Origin: Prosapia bicincta
Taxonomy: Eukaryota > Arthropoda > Insecta > Hemiptera > Cercopidae
Length of the DNA: 64,000 nt
Direction: 5' to 3'
NCBI GenBank assembly: GCA_036971475.1
Contig: JBAIZL010000002.1
Coordinates: 353,990,082 to 354,054,081, forward strand
Shown here piece by piece: positions 45,452 through 57,603 of the stretch. The translations under genes and the position numbers were made by a program. The notes below the pieces were generated by a model. That model made no database searches, was not told where the DNA came from, and saw only the letters and a program-made list of their open reading frames with translations. How positions within the stretch are numbered: position 1 is the stretch's first letter; each line of letters begins with the position of its first letter.

Positions 45452-45937
45452 GTAAGCCCGAACATTCCTCTTTGGTGAAATTGGTAAATATCGCACTTCG
45501 TTTGAATGCTATTGAATCTCTGTCTGCGTGTGTGCGTGCGTGCTTGTGTGTGTGTGTGTGTGTATTTGTGTGAGTTTGTATGTTGCGTGTTTATGAATTT
45601 ACTTTTATTTGGGCGTGTGTGTATTCTACTTCTAATATATCACAAAACCCTCTTTAAAACAGCGTGTTTCCTAATTAAACATTGGTTTCGTTAATGCGTA
45701 CATTTGTTTTGTTTTAGATGAGGAGAAACTTGTTTGAGAAATAATTAAGTAGTATTATATTAAGTTCAATATACAATATAAAGATATTTGTGTTGAGTTG
45801 CTTGGAAGGCACCTCTTCACTTACTAATAAGACAGTGAAAAATTTGCATACTATTTTAACCAAATCCAGTATTAATTTGAAAGATATCTTAGTTTTAAAG
45901 GCTTCACAATTATTAAATTGTCTGATTTAATTTTGTA

Positions 45938-46288
45938 AACGCTAAGCGACTATCGAAACACTCTGCACTCAATGTGATTGGTTTGTTTAATAAAATTAAC
46001 AATAATATAGAGAACTTTACCGATGGGTCCTTAAAAGGTCTCCAGAGATACTCTAATACTTATTTAGAGAATATTAAAAGCTTCTTAAAAACTCTGGTAA
46101 AAACTGTCAAAGATTTAAGTAAACAAATTAAGAATAATGACTCAGTCAAGTTGAGTCTAAAGAGAACCGCTGTACTACGAGACTCCACCATCAAGATATT
46201 TACTGACTTTAGAAATGCAAACAATAAGGACGTAGGTCGCTTAGTAACAAATTGCAGAGCAGAAACCCAGATTGTCGAATTGTACTGC
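45938..46288 (+). CDS. Candidate host gene, central exon (helical lysine-rich protein)
   Basis: An open frame reads NVIGLFNKINNNIENFTDGS, LKGLQRYSNTYLENIKSFLK, LVKTVKDLSKQIKNNDSVKL and IKIFTDFRNANNKDVGRLVT, ending IVELYC at 46288 before GTAAGC. The exact start is unclear; an acceptor-like GCTAAG ends at 45946. The protein is predicted to be mostly alpha-helical with heptad-like leucine, isoleucine and lysine spacing. It matches no family I know and no mobile element. It is the best candidate for a real host protein here, but expression is unproven. Confidence 0.5.
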
Positions 46289-46323
46289 GTAAGCCAGTTT
46301 GTCGCAGTATCACAATTTGTTAG

Positions 46324-46575
46324 CCGCGGGAAATGTTGTATACCTTTGTAAAGGAAATAAAAACTCAAGCCCAGAAGAGATTTCAAAATTTAATTTTAAA
46401 GTTTCAGTCAGAGGTTACAAATGCAAAGAAAGCTGTAAATAAAAGTGAAACAAATACGAGTACTAAAATTAATAGCATTTATGGAAAAGATATATCACAC
46501 GAGCCTGAGGGCAAAAATATGTATTTGAATAGCAAAGCTGAAGAGTTTATAAAGACTGTCAGTAAGGTTTTCTCT
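46324..46575 (+). CDS. Candidate host gene, second central exon
   Basis: Reads PREMLYTFVKEIKTQAQKRF, QNLILKFQSEVTNAKKAVNK, then a polar stretch and EEFIKTVSKVFS, ending in phase 0 at a strong donor (GTGAGT from 46576). It is one frame off the preceding exon. The offset is explained either by a 35-base intron (GTAAGC...TTGTTAG, 46289-46323) or by a frameshift. The helical, lysine-rich character continues across the junction, so both parts belong together. Confidence 0.5.
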
Positions 46576-47027
46576 GTGAGTATCAGCTTGTTTTATATTT
46601 TCAAAGAATTTCATTGTTTTTTTAAAGTGATTTTTGATGTTTTACAGAACTATAAGTGTGTACTTTTGTATTCTTACTAGTCTTTAAGTACTAGAAGAAC
46701 TCGCCATTTTTAATTTTTAAAAATATTTCCGAAAAAAACATATTTAGGCACAAATACGTAAAGGTTAGTGTATCATAAATTCGTGTTTTTTTTTGTTTTT
46801 TAGTATAATTCAAACATTCCCGACATTGTTTTACATATTTTCTGTGATTCAGACATTATTCTTACCTATCTAATAATAGGTAATCCATAAAGCCAAAGCA
46901 ACATAAGATGATGGCGTATAAGGTTAAACCCTCTTCAAAGTAAACTTCAAACAAAAACTAATTAACATTTTACTTTTAGATTATGCAATTGTTCGAATTG
47001 ATAAATTGTTATAATATAATGTTACAG

Positions 47028-47117
47028 GAAGAGGAGGCAGACCAACGGAAAATTCACAGTGATACAATGAAGGATATAAAAGCTTATATTCAAAAGGCCA
47101 AGATAGAGAGGCCTTAA
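47028..47117 (+). CDS. Candidate host gene, terminal exon
   Basis: After the acceptor TAATGTTACAG (ending 47027), 30 codons read EEEADQRKIHSDTMKDIKAY and IQKAKIERP and end in TAA at 47115-47117. Phase 0 matches the donor at 46576, giving a 452-base intron. Charge and helical pattern fit the upstream exons. AATAAA-type signals follow within 200 bases, but the region is an AT-rich repeat, so they are weak evidence. Confidence 0.5.
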   Translation, partial: EEEADQRKIHSDTMKDIKAYIQKAKIERP

Positions 47118-47189
47118 CAATCTATTGCTATTATTTGCTAAACCATGTAACCAGTAACAATTGCATAGTATATCTGAGTGATATATATC

Positions 47190-47980
47190 CATCATAGTAT
47201 AATATATAACTATTTTATCTGATATCTATGTATCCATTTTACTAACTGTAATGTAGCCAAAGTATCCATTATAGTTTAATAAATGACTATTATATCGGAA
47301 ATCTATATATGCAGTATTTTATAATAAATAACTATTTTATCTGAAACCTATGTATCCATTACACTATAATAAATACATAGTAGTTATCTGAAAGGGCATT
47401 GAATGAAATTTTGTTCTATTTGCATTTCTTTGTGATTATGAGAATCCTGTAGCCAAAGTATCCATTATAGTTTAATAAATAACTATTATATCGGAAATCT
47501 ATATATGCAGTATTTTATAATAAATAACTATTTTATCTGAAACCTATGTATCCATTATACTATAATAAATACATAGTAGGTATATGAAAGTTTATTGAAT
47601 GTCATATTGTTCTATTTGCATTTCTTTGTGATTATGAGAATCCTGTGGCCAAAGTATCCATTCTAATTTAATAAATAACTATTATATCGGAAATCTATAT
47701 ATACAGTATTTTATAATAAATAAGTTATGGTGGCAAGTCACCTGCTCACCTGCCCAAAACTCAACCATGCTCTTTACGACATCACTGCTCGGTACTGGGA
47801 GGCTCGGCGTCAAATGGCCCAACTGCCACAGACGGGCGTTGGATAATGAATGAATGAATAATAAATAACTACTTTATCTGAAACCATTATACTATAATAA
47901 ATACATAGTAGGTATCTGAAAGTGCATTGAATGTCATTTTGTTCTATTTGCATTTCTTTGTGATTATGAGAATCCTTAAG
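47190..47980 (+). repeat. Tandem repeat, ~196-bp unit, about 3.7 copies
   Basis: AGTATCCATT followed by TTTAATAAAT(A/G)ACTATTATATCGG recurs at 47261, 47458 and 47653. Each unit ends with TTGTTCTATTTGCATTTCTTTG and TGATTATGAGAATCCT. The third copy is interrupted by a LINE fragment at 47724-47857. Confidence 0.92.
47724..47857 (+). mobile_element. 5'-truncated LINE insertion with 11-bp target-site duplication
   Basis: The inserted 134 bases match the reverse complement of 61586-61705 and encode the C-terminal end of that LINE (VASHLLTCPKL, RYWEAR, LPQTGVG, TAA at 47844-47846). After the stop comes only TGAATGAATGA. The flanks ATAATAAATAA (47713-47723 and 47858-47868) are identical. Neighbouring uninterrupted units of the tandem repeat show the empty site. 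Confidence 0.93.
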
Positions 47981-47984
47981 TTTT

Positions 47985-48685
47985 TTTCTATAAAATAAAC
48001 ACATAATTTTAGATTTGTTTTTGCCCTAAGTTTCTTACTTTGCAAATGTTAATTGCTTGCATTAACAAGTACAACCTCATGTAGTTGTCAATGGTGTATT
48101 TCCAAGGTATCGCATCTACGATTGCATTTCATTGGTGTTATGAGAAATCGAATATGTTATTTAATTTTTTTTTTTTAATGGTAAACAAACTAACATAGAC
48201 ACATTTTACTATAAGCAATTTTTCGGACTCGAAAATCAAATTAATAACCACTCTGGGACCAACAGTGTTTTCTTCATCTCTATATTTTGCATAGCGAGTT
48301 TTATAACGAATTATTTCTGAAGTTTACGAATACGTATGAAATAATTATATAAATAGGCCTACAGGGAAATTATTTTACAAAAACAAATTATGATTAATAT
48401 TCATAAGGGTCGTATATGAAGACAGTTCTTTTAGACTGATAATCTTGCCAAAGCAGTTAGAATGACCCCGTACAATAGCACAACTAGACAATTAATTCCC
48501 CAGAATGGAGGATATTAAGATCTGTTAGTGGTACTTCCATTCCGTTTACAGTTATTGCGCTAAAGCAACCGAATGGAAGATCGATCACAAAAAGTGCCTA
48601 TATAGATAATGTACTTTGAACGTCACTTTCTAACTTATCTTTTACTACAGCTTATAATAGATTATTCCAAGCGTATAAACGGAAG
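47985..48685. other. No feature seen
   Basis: AT-rich sequence between the tandem repeat and a LINE relic. No motif recognised. Confidence 0.45.
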
Positions 48686-48689
48686 AAGA

Positions 48690-49335
48690 AGCAATACCTT
48701 TTACTGTTGAATTGTCTGGAGATTCTTCTTTAACCATTCCGTTCTCTATTGGGTAGAAGGAATCAGCTCTCTCGTCAACGAAAGATTCTGCACCAGGTTC
48801 TGATTCCATTGTTTGCGCTATGATAAAACATCTATCATCATCGACAAAATAAGTCATACGTCGGATATACAATAGTTCGATGACCAATGTTTTCCCTACG
48901 CATGGTTACAAGCGACAGTAATTCCTCTTTTAAAACCATGTAAAGTTACAACCAATCCCAGTAGCTATAGATCTATATAAATTACAAGCACTTAGTGATA
49001 ACTACTGGAGAAAATGGCTATTCGACGTCTTGTCTGTTATCTAGAAACCAACGAGCTTATTTGCAACGAATGGTGTCGTTTCAGGCAAAGCCGATAATCA
49101 GTTGACCAATTGCTATTGCTACAATCTGCTATTAAAAATGGTTTTCTCTTGCGTGAAACACATCCTGCTGTTTTCTTCGACTTCGAGAATAGGAATTCTG
49201 AAAACTTTAAAATCATGGGTATAGGGGGCAAACGCTTATCAATCATCGTTAATTTTCTCTCAAATAGATCTTTTCGATTTCATATTCAAATAGTTACAAA
49301 CAGGAGAATTGCGTACAGGTTAGTCATTACCATTA
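48690..49335 (+). pseudogene. Jockey-like LINE RT fragment (relative of 12.4-13.3 kb)
   Basis: The first part matches the DNA at about 12890-13310 (CTCTCGTCAACGAAAGATTC is shared). The plus strand then reads LLEKMAIRRLVCYLETNEL, QLLLLQSAIKNGFLLRE, AVFFDFENRNS (RT motif A region, expected FFDLEKAYD) and IVNFLSNRSFRFHI. RT stops before the YADD motif, and a CT/TA microsatellite follows. Frames change several times. It continues past the point where the other copy is cut by its TG array. Confidence 0.82.
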
Positions 49336-49422
49336 TTTGCTATACAAATATCGCCATATTTGCCATTACCAATAATAGTATAACTCGTGATGTACGGTTT
49401 ACTGTTCCCAATTTGTTGATCA

Positions 49423-49660
<238 letters not shown>

Positions 49661-49669
49661 TTTTTTTTT

Positions 49670-52210
49670 ATTACTAAAACTCGGAGGTATTTTATCGATG
49701 GATAGCACTTAGCTGCAGCCTTTGTACTTCCCACCCCTACCACAGGAATAGCTTTGTGGATACCTAATACTAATAATTTCTTAGTAAAACAGATCTAAGT
49801 AATATGATTTTGTTCCAATACTAATTAAAAAGCGTAGATAATTTACTAGACCATTATTTTTGTGCAATAAATTAGTATTTCATTCTGGAAGAGATATATA
49901 TATATATATACATATATTGAGGGCAAAATCTTATATTACCTATTTTGAAAATGTAACGCTACTTTATTAATTCTCAAAATAATTTTAGTAACCTCTAAAC
50001 TTGTCAGATGGTTCTAGAGTTAGTTGGATATAGAATTATGTATCTCGTCAACCGTAATGCCTATCACCTCAACAAGACAGTAATTGTTTCTTTTTATTTT
50101 ACACAATAAATTATCCTGATATCAAATTAAATAAAGTCTGGTGGATTAAGTATTTGCTGTGAATTAGACTTTCTGTTTCCTGTTCATATTGTTTATGTGT
50201 TAACTGGTTTGTGCGTCATATCTGCTTTCAAACAGCAGATTGCTATAATTCCAGTTATATCTCTTTAAAAAAATAGTAATTATAAAGATTTCATTGTTAT
50301 ACAAGCTAAAAATAACAGTTTCTATATCATAATTATTTAATTCTATAAGAATACAATCTTTCTCTCCGAGAGAGAAATAACTCTCCGATATTCTACGCAA
50401 CAAATACTGGTGATTTTGGTTTCTGATTTAAAATATTGTGAAACTCTGTCTTTAAAAAGTTATTGACTGTTATATTTTTTGCTTATTTGAGTTGCTTTGT
50501 AACAAAGGAGAAGAAAATATGAATATTAGCTGAATGCCCTTCAGACTGTCTCATATTCAACTGCAGAATCCTCCTTTCACTGAAATAAGAATATCTGCAA
50601 ACAACATAATAGCCATGGGGAAGGAATAGCCATTCAGCAACGATATTGTGGAATACATGGAAAGAGTGTGGCGATGAAACAGCAAAAGTGACATAATATA
50701 TTTCTTCTTACACATCTATTTTCATTTACTACTACAGAAATTTATATAATTTAGTAGTAAAAACATTTGCGTGAAAAAATAAGCTAACCCATAAGCTAAA
50801 CTTAAGATATTAGGGCTGAGAATATAGAGATTACTCTTCTTCTACCACAACAACGCGCCATTTACAGCATATTACTTCCAAACCTGTGGCCTTATGCAAT
50901 TCTGTGTCCCTGCAATCCGTCAAGGTCTTTAATATTGCAATCTATTAGCAGGTTTACCCTCTACCCACTATCGCTGGAATTTCCAATGCTAATTCAAACT
51001 GGTGGCTAAACTAATACATTCAGGCGATGGAGAAAAGAATGAAATTGGAATAATTTTGAATTTCCCTGTAAGACTACACAGATAAATTTAAAATAGATCT
51101 GTGAGCTGTCTACAGATAGGAGACGTACAAAACCAGAAATGTGAGAATTAAAATATTGTTGCAGTCGTTCAAGTCAGTTGGAACAGTAGAAAATCAGAAT
51201 GGTTGGAAAAGGTTTTGTTTTGTACTAATCACAAATGTTTTTTTATTACAAATTTTTTGAGAGTTTCTATAATTGTAAAAGGTTTTAAAACCTACATAAA
51301 TTTAAATATACTTTATATTATTACTTATGTTGAATTCGTTTCAAGTGCAAGATTATTGTCTAAAATAACTGTATTTGTTGGTGTGACAAAAACATTTTGC
51401 TAAATGTTTTTGAATGAAATCGGCAAATTTAATATTTAATGGGAAAGGGTAAAATATAATTGAACTCGTCAAGACATCTGTCCTGACAACTGAGTTGAAA
51501 CATTGCTTTTTACTCAGACCAGCGTTACTTATTCATGTTTATTAACATTTGTACTTAGCAGATAATTGCAATTATATCGTGTCGTAGCTCTATATCTTTG
51601 CTTGGTTCAGTTGTTCTTATTAGTCACATTTTCGTAGTATCACGGCTACACTTACGCTAAATTGCCTACATAACGCCTTGACTGACGCTAAATTGCCTAG
51701 AAACGCCTTGTTATATCTCGGTCTGTACAGTACTGTATATTGTACATGGTAAGCCAAATATACTATATTTGTTGTATAAATGTAACTGTATGTTGTAAAC
51801 CTCAAGATTAACTAGTAAGCCTTTCACTGAAAAACATAAAGTGGTAAATGTAAGTATTTTGTACAATAACACTAAATTTTACTATTGACGGAAATTGTAC
51901 TAACGACGGTTGGCAAATGTGGGTCTTGAGAATAACAAATGAGTATTGCCTAATCATTATCCATGTAAGTAAAGAGCGTCTAGATTAAGGTTATGATAGG
52001 TTGGGTACAGTTGGATAATATTTAACTTGTCTCTGAGGTTGAGCCTAAGATTAACTGAGTGTATGATAGTAACGTCCGAAATGAACGATGATCACAGAAG
52101 ACATTTAACACGGGGTGTGTATAAATCCTATGGTTTACTGGAGAACCTAAAGATTTACCAATATGAAGTAAGTGAAGTTTCACAGTAATATAAAAATAGA
52201 TTTTATGATA
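49670..52210. other. AT-rich sequence, no supported gene
   Basis: Contains a short TA run near 49897-49911 and a two-copy, ~30-base direct repeat near 51653-51713 (ACGCTAAATTGCCTA...AACGCCTTG). Otherwise no motif. Confidence 0.5.
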
Positions 52211-52217
52211 GTGTATA

Positions 52218-52364
52218 GCTGTGTGTGCACGTGCGTTTATGTTTGTGTGTGTGTGCGCGCGCTCTTGCGTGCGTGTGTGTGTGTGAGTGTGCGCGAGTGC
52301 GCGCTTGTGTATGAGTTTGTGTTTGTGTGTAAGTGTATGTGTGTTTGCGTGTTTGTGTGTGAGT

Positions 52365-52403
<39 letters not shown>

Positions 52404-52475
52404 GTACGCGCGCGCGTGTTAGTGTGTGTGTGCAAGTAAGTGCGTGCATGTATGTTCGTTCGCGTGTGTGCGTGC
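52218..52475 (+). repeat. Imperfect (TG)n microsatellite
   Basis: Alternating GT/GC/GA purine-pyrimidine sequence with a pure TG core near 52367-52401 and a CGCGCGCG patch near 52407. Such tracts can favour Z-DNA. Histidine/threonine and cysteine/valine frames are artefacts. Confidence 0.95.
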
Positions 52476-52479
52476 TTCT

Positions 52480-54410
52480 GATCGAGTGAGTTTAATGTTG
52501 GTACCACAGCTAGTCCTCCACAGCTAGATAGTATTTCTGACCTCACTAAGAACCTGTGGTAATGCTTGACAAAATCTGTCAGAGAAATAGTCACTAGATT
52601 TAAAAAACCTTGCTCTTTTAGATTTAACCCTTTGAGCTTTTGTTTCCAGGAGAATTAATTTGTTGAAAGTATATAGCTTAATTACCATGGTTTATGATTG
52701 TTCGAGAAAGTAGCTTTATAAAATAATATTTATACTCAATTTGCAAGTTACTAATTTTATTAGATTTTCTCAAAAAAATATATAACTAGCACAGCATATA
52801 AATAGCAAGTTCAAAAATATTTTAATAAATTTATAATTTATATCTGTTCAACATTTTACCACATTAAACGTAATATTAACACCTAAAAAACACTGATTTT
52901 TTATTTAACCATGTAAGAAAAAATACTTATTTAAATAAATAATATTAATTGAAAATAATATATTTAAACCCAAAACTTCATACACTGAAACGTAAAATTT
53001 ACCCAGTATAACAAACATATTTAAAATTATAAACTAATTTAAAAATAATACATACTCGAAATTTAAAATTAAATCATAAAATTAAATTTTAAAATTAAAT
53101 CATAAAATTAAATTTTAAAATTAAATCATAAAATTAAATTTTAAAATTAAATCATAAAATTAAATTATAAAATTTAATATATCTAAAAATAAAGAAATAT
53201 ACCTAAAAATCAGAATTAAATCACAAAATCACACACATCTACATTTTAAAAGACTATAGATTATTTAAAATTAAACCTCTTACTTTTCTTTCCTAATATA
53301 TTGCTAATACATAACCTAATTCTGTAGTTTTTAAAAATAATTTCTAATAACAATTTCAGTTGAAATGGTTGATGCCTTAAGAATGTAAAACACTCGTTCC
53401 TTTCAGAAGGTCAAACTCATAATTAAATAACCAGTGAATAAACATATATTTGTTGTCCTAGATAATTAACAAAATAGCTAACAAAATTGTTTTTAAATTT
53501 GTCCTCATTTTGTTGTAATTTCTTGTCTTTAACCCGAACAATGAAAAACTTTTTGAAAACAGATTAAGTTATCACTGAATCTATTTCATTCCAAACTTAT
53601 TAAAAATATCTGAAAATTATTTCAAAACATCTTGTTTCGACTGCCTAGTATTTCTGTACCATTTTATATTTTCTTTATTTCTAACTGGCATTGGATATTT
53701 TGGATTTGCAACTGATTCAATACTTTCCCTATTACCTCTTTAACATATTACTATTTTATTACTTTTATTTATCACATAATAAAAAAGTCAACAAAATATT
53801 ATTTTAAAGCAAAAACATTTAGACACAATAATTATTAAAGTAAATACCCATCATTCTACTTGTGACAGAGTAACTCAATTTAATATGTTTGTGTTGATTC
53901 TGAACCCTGGAATTCTGTGAAACCCCTTTTATTTATTTCACATCTCAACTAGCAGCATTTTACAAACATTTTAACTCATTATGCTTTTTAGTACTCTTTT
54001 AAAATTATATTTATTTAAAGTTGAGATATTTTTCACAATTTTAATTCTATTTCTTTGCATTTATTTACACCTCACTAATTCCATGCCCGCCATTTTGGTT
54101 CTATGAAGTTGCTGTTTATTTCAACTATATTATTTCTCTAAATTTCGTCCTAATGCCTATTATTTTCTGACTTTAGTCTTAAATTTTAGAATTTAAGCTG
54201 TGATTTCTTTGAAAGTATATTTTAAAAAATTAACAAACCAGAAACAAACAAGAAAGAAATATTAAGAAAAACAATATAGTTTATATGTAATGCTAATTAT
54301 ATGTCATTGTATAACATTATACTAAACGTTATACAATAGATTTATAGATCGGTTCCGCAGATTTGAATTACTCAAGTAATTATCTCTTGACTGATTGAAA
54401 TTAGGCTTTA
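52480..54410. other. Very AT-rich sequence with a short minisatellite
   Basis: No gene supported. The minisatellite at 53062-53178 is listed separately. Confidence 0.5.
53062..53178 (+). repeat. AT-rich minisatellite, ~26-bp unit, about 4 copies
   Basis: AAATTAAATCATAAAATTAA plus TTTTA repeats in nearly identical form. The unit itself contains an ATAAAATTAAATTTTA near-palindrome. Confidence 0.92.
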
Positions 54411-54414
54411 ATTG

Positions 54415-55228
54415 ATTTCCACCGCTTGTCCTGGATTGAATCACCTATTATGTACTTCCACAGCCAAACTTTACTTTACTCACTCCGCCTTTGTATTTGT
54501 TTAGCCCTTCCCTGTTCTATATTAGTCTATAAGTCTGTTACTTGTTAACATTAAAGTGTTTGTCCTGGATTGATTCACCTATTGTGCACTTCCACGGCCA
54601 AACTTTACTTTACTCACTCCGCCTTTGTATTTGTTTAGCACTTCCCTGCTCTATATTAGTATATAGGTCTGTTACTTGTTAACATTAAAGTGTTTGCCCT
54701 GGATTGATTCACCTATTGTGCACTTCCACAGCCAAACTTTACTTTACTCACTCCGCCTTTGTATTTATTTAGCCCTTCCCCTTTCTATATTAGTGTATAA
54801 GTCTGTTATTTGTTAACATTAAAGTGTTTGTCCTTGATTGAATCACCTATACTGCACTTCTACGGCCAAACTTCACTTTACTTACTCCGCCTTTGTATTT
54901 ATTTAGCCCTTCCCTGTTCTATATTAGTGTATACGTCTGTTACTTGTTAACATTAAAGTGTTTGTCCTTGATTGAATCACCTACTCTGCACTTCTACGTT
55001 CAAATCTTACTTTACTCACTACGCCTTTGTATTTATTTAGCCCTTCCCTGCTCTATATTAGTGTATAAGTCGGTTACGTGTTAACATTAAAGTGCTTGCC
55101 CTGGATTGTTTCACCTATTGTGCACTTCCACGGCCAAACTTTACTTTACTCACTCCGTCTTTGTATTTATTTAGCCCTTCCCTGCTCTATATTAGTGTAT
55201 AAGTCTGTTACTTGTTAACATTAAAAGG
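54415..55228 (+). repeat. Tandem repeat with exact 134-bp period, six copies
   Basis: The phrase CATTAAA at the unit end begins at 54549, 54683, 54817, 54951, 55085 and 55219, always 134 bases apart. Units hold CCTGGATTGAATCACCTATT, GCACTTCCACGGCCAAACTT, CTCACTCCGCCTTTGTATTT and TAGTGTATAAGTCTGTTACT. Copies differ only by substitutions, with no indels. Confidence 0.97.
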
Positions 55229-55229
55229 T

Positions 55230-57240
55230 TTCTAAATATGATAGGTTTACGTCGTATGATGCACTCCTGAAATCCACCATCTGAAAATACGTGTCATACA
55301 TTGACTCACCTTACATCCTAACGACGAAACAACCAGGTAGACAGTTTAAAATTATGACCCTATCCTGCAATACGTATTCCACTACCGGCGCTTGCAAACT
55401 GTCGAACAGGATCTTCTGGAGGAATATATACCCAGACTTTAAAAAAAAAAAAAACTATTTCAATATGCTAGCTCAAGCTTTAAATGACTTTCCAAGGACG
55501 ATTTCTTTTACATTTATGTTATGTTTTAAGGTGGTAAGACTTTAATTATTTTGTAATTTGGTTCCACAAGCATTTGGATTATTAAAATAATTGAAAATAT
55601 TGAATAAATTAATTACAATTTCTTAAATCAATTTTTCCTTCGTTACTCAAACGCTTCTTAAATAACGTTGCAAAAATTATGCATATTGCAGAGTGACGTA
55701 AGAAAGTACAAATATATACATTTAATCAATTGAATTTACTATAGGATTTTTTGAGAGTCTGTTTATTATTTCTATTACTAATTCAGTTAGTAATCTGTTG
55801 CCAGGCGATCCTTCTTGTTAATATTAAATTTTATGCACACACAATTTATTCAAAACATATTGCAGATTTCTAAGGTAACTTATAATTAAATACGATATAT
55901 AAATGCACATTTTGTATTATAGATATAAAGATTAAAACATATGTATTTATTTAATTGTATTACAGAAAGTAGTTAAATTTTAGATTCATTGTCCATTTAA
56001 TTAATTAATCTTTTATAAAACTTTTAAAAATTGCGACAATATTTTCTTAAAAAATGGTTCCCAATTAGTGTTTTTATAATTTGGTTCCATAGGAATTAGG
56101 ATCTTTAAAATGTATTGAAAGTTTTATCTAATTTATTAATAAAAAATATATTCCTTCTTTACTTCAAAAATGTTTTAAATAATAATTTTTTGCAAAAGGT
56201 TGAAGGCAAAAATACAGTAATGATCTTTTAACTATTCAAAATTGATAAAATGTTTGCTTGAGTGTCTTTTCATTCCAACTTTTGGTGAAAAAATATCCTA
56301 ATTGGTCCTCTGGTGTTCTCTAAAAATCTGTGTTTTTTAATCCTAAATATTTTATGCACATACAATTTATACAAAACAGAATTTACATTTGAAAAATTGT
56401 ATAATTAAACATGACATATATTGTCTAAAAGAAACAACACTAACAAAAAACATAATAGCTATATTTAGTTTAAGGGTGACAGAATTAATCAATGAAGTTT
56501 TATCTTCATTGTTTACTTAATTGTTTTTATTTCTACAAAATTTGTTGAAACTTTTGAATTTTTTTTAAAACTCTTGTTCATATTTAGTGATTGTTTGAAT
56601 ACAACTTGTAACTTACTTTCATCTGAAATAACTGAAAATTTGGGTACCGGCTGATAAAGAATACTATTTAAATTTTGAAAATTAAGTCATTCCGAAACGG
56701 ATCAACAAACGAGAATATTGTAATGTTAGGAAGTCAGAATAGTCTGCTCAAATATATGTAAATGACGTCTAATTCTATGGTAAAAACCATCAAAGTAGTC
56801 ATGACTTACATTTCCTGTCTTTGTATTATTTGACTTTAATATTGTTTAAACTTTGGATATTATTTATTTACAATATATTATTACATAGATTCTCGTATAC
56901 TAATATTATCTATATTTTTTTAATATCCCTTATGAATGTGTACCTTATTATATAAAAACTTGGGCGTTTAAGAGGAAACGTGAAGCCAACTTTTCTGTTA
57001 AATTTAATTTGCTTCCTTTATTTTATATTTTTATATCTAAGTTTATTTAAAATGTTGTATAAATAATTGATTTTAGGCACTTTCCCTTGCCCATAACGTC
57101 ATTCTAAACGTCAGGCTTCCGAGATTTGTTCCTTCATTACTGAAGATCTACTTACCCTTTCTTCTGTTCGTACTTTTCAAGTTTAACTTAATATTACGAC
57201 TGAATGATAAAATTTCACGATATTTTCACCTTGAGTATAG
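55230..57240. other. AT-rich sequence, no supported gene
   Basis: Short open frames only. Two stretches, near 55550-55860 and 56080-56350, share phrases such as TAATTTGGTTCCA(C/T)A and TATTTTATGCACA(C/T)ACAATTTAT, which hints at a weak duplication. Confidence 0.45.
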
Positions 57241-57270
57241 GAGATTATTCGGAGATTTATAGTAAAGACA

Positions 57271-57603
57271 TTGAGAAATATCGTAGTTACCCCTCTCGGC
57301 CGACGATTTAGGCTACTAGCCACGCAGAATTTTACTTTTTACGTTTCTCATTTGAAATCTAATAACACAGAGCTTCCTGATATAGGCCGTGGGTTTTGCT
57401 TAACTATGACCTTTGCCGGGGCAGATTTTTATACCTTTAGTTACTTGTGTGACTTACATATTGCAACATCACATAAATTGGGTCTTATTTGGTGGAAATT
57501 ATATTATACAAAAAATTATTTAAATTTGAATTTTTATGAAGTTGAAAGATCATACCTAGCCATCAAAGACACACAAGTTTGCTTTGCAACGGGGCCAATT
57601 TAA
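57271..57603 (+). other. Unidentified 110-codon open stretch
   Basis: Starts ATTG-ATG-like near 57271 and runs to TAA at 57601-57603. Composition is aromatic-rich, for example RGFCLTMTFAGADFYTFSYL. No motif I recognise and no splice context. It may be chance or a piece of a decayed element. Confidence 0.2.

Noticed and set aside
45719..45738. A terminal exon DEEKLV-stop joined to 45397-45451
   Set aside because: The acceptor is strong, but the resulting exon is seven codons and the alternative join to the longer helical exons is equally possible; not listed as a separate feature.
52022..52594. A 190-codon histidine/threonine-rich protein on the minus strand
   Set aside because: Its centre is the translated CA/TG microsatellite and its ends show no motif.
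57271..57603. A host exon in the 110-codon open stretch
   Set aside because: No splice signals in phase, no motif and composition similar to surroundings; kept only as a low-confidence open stretch.
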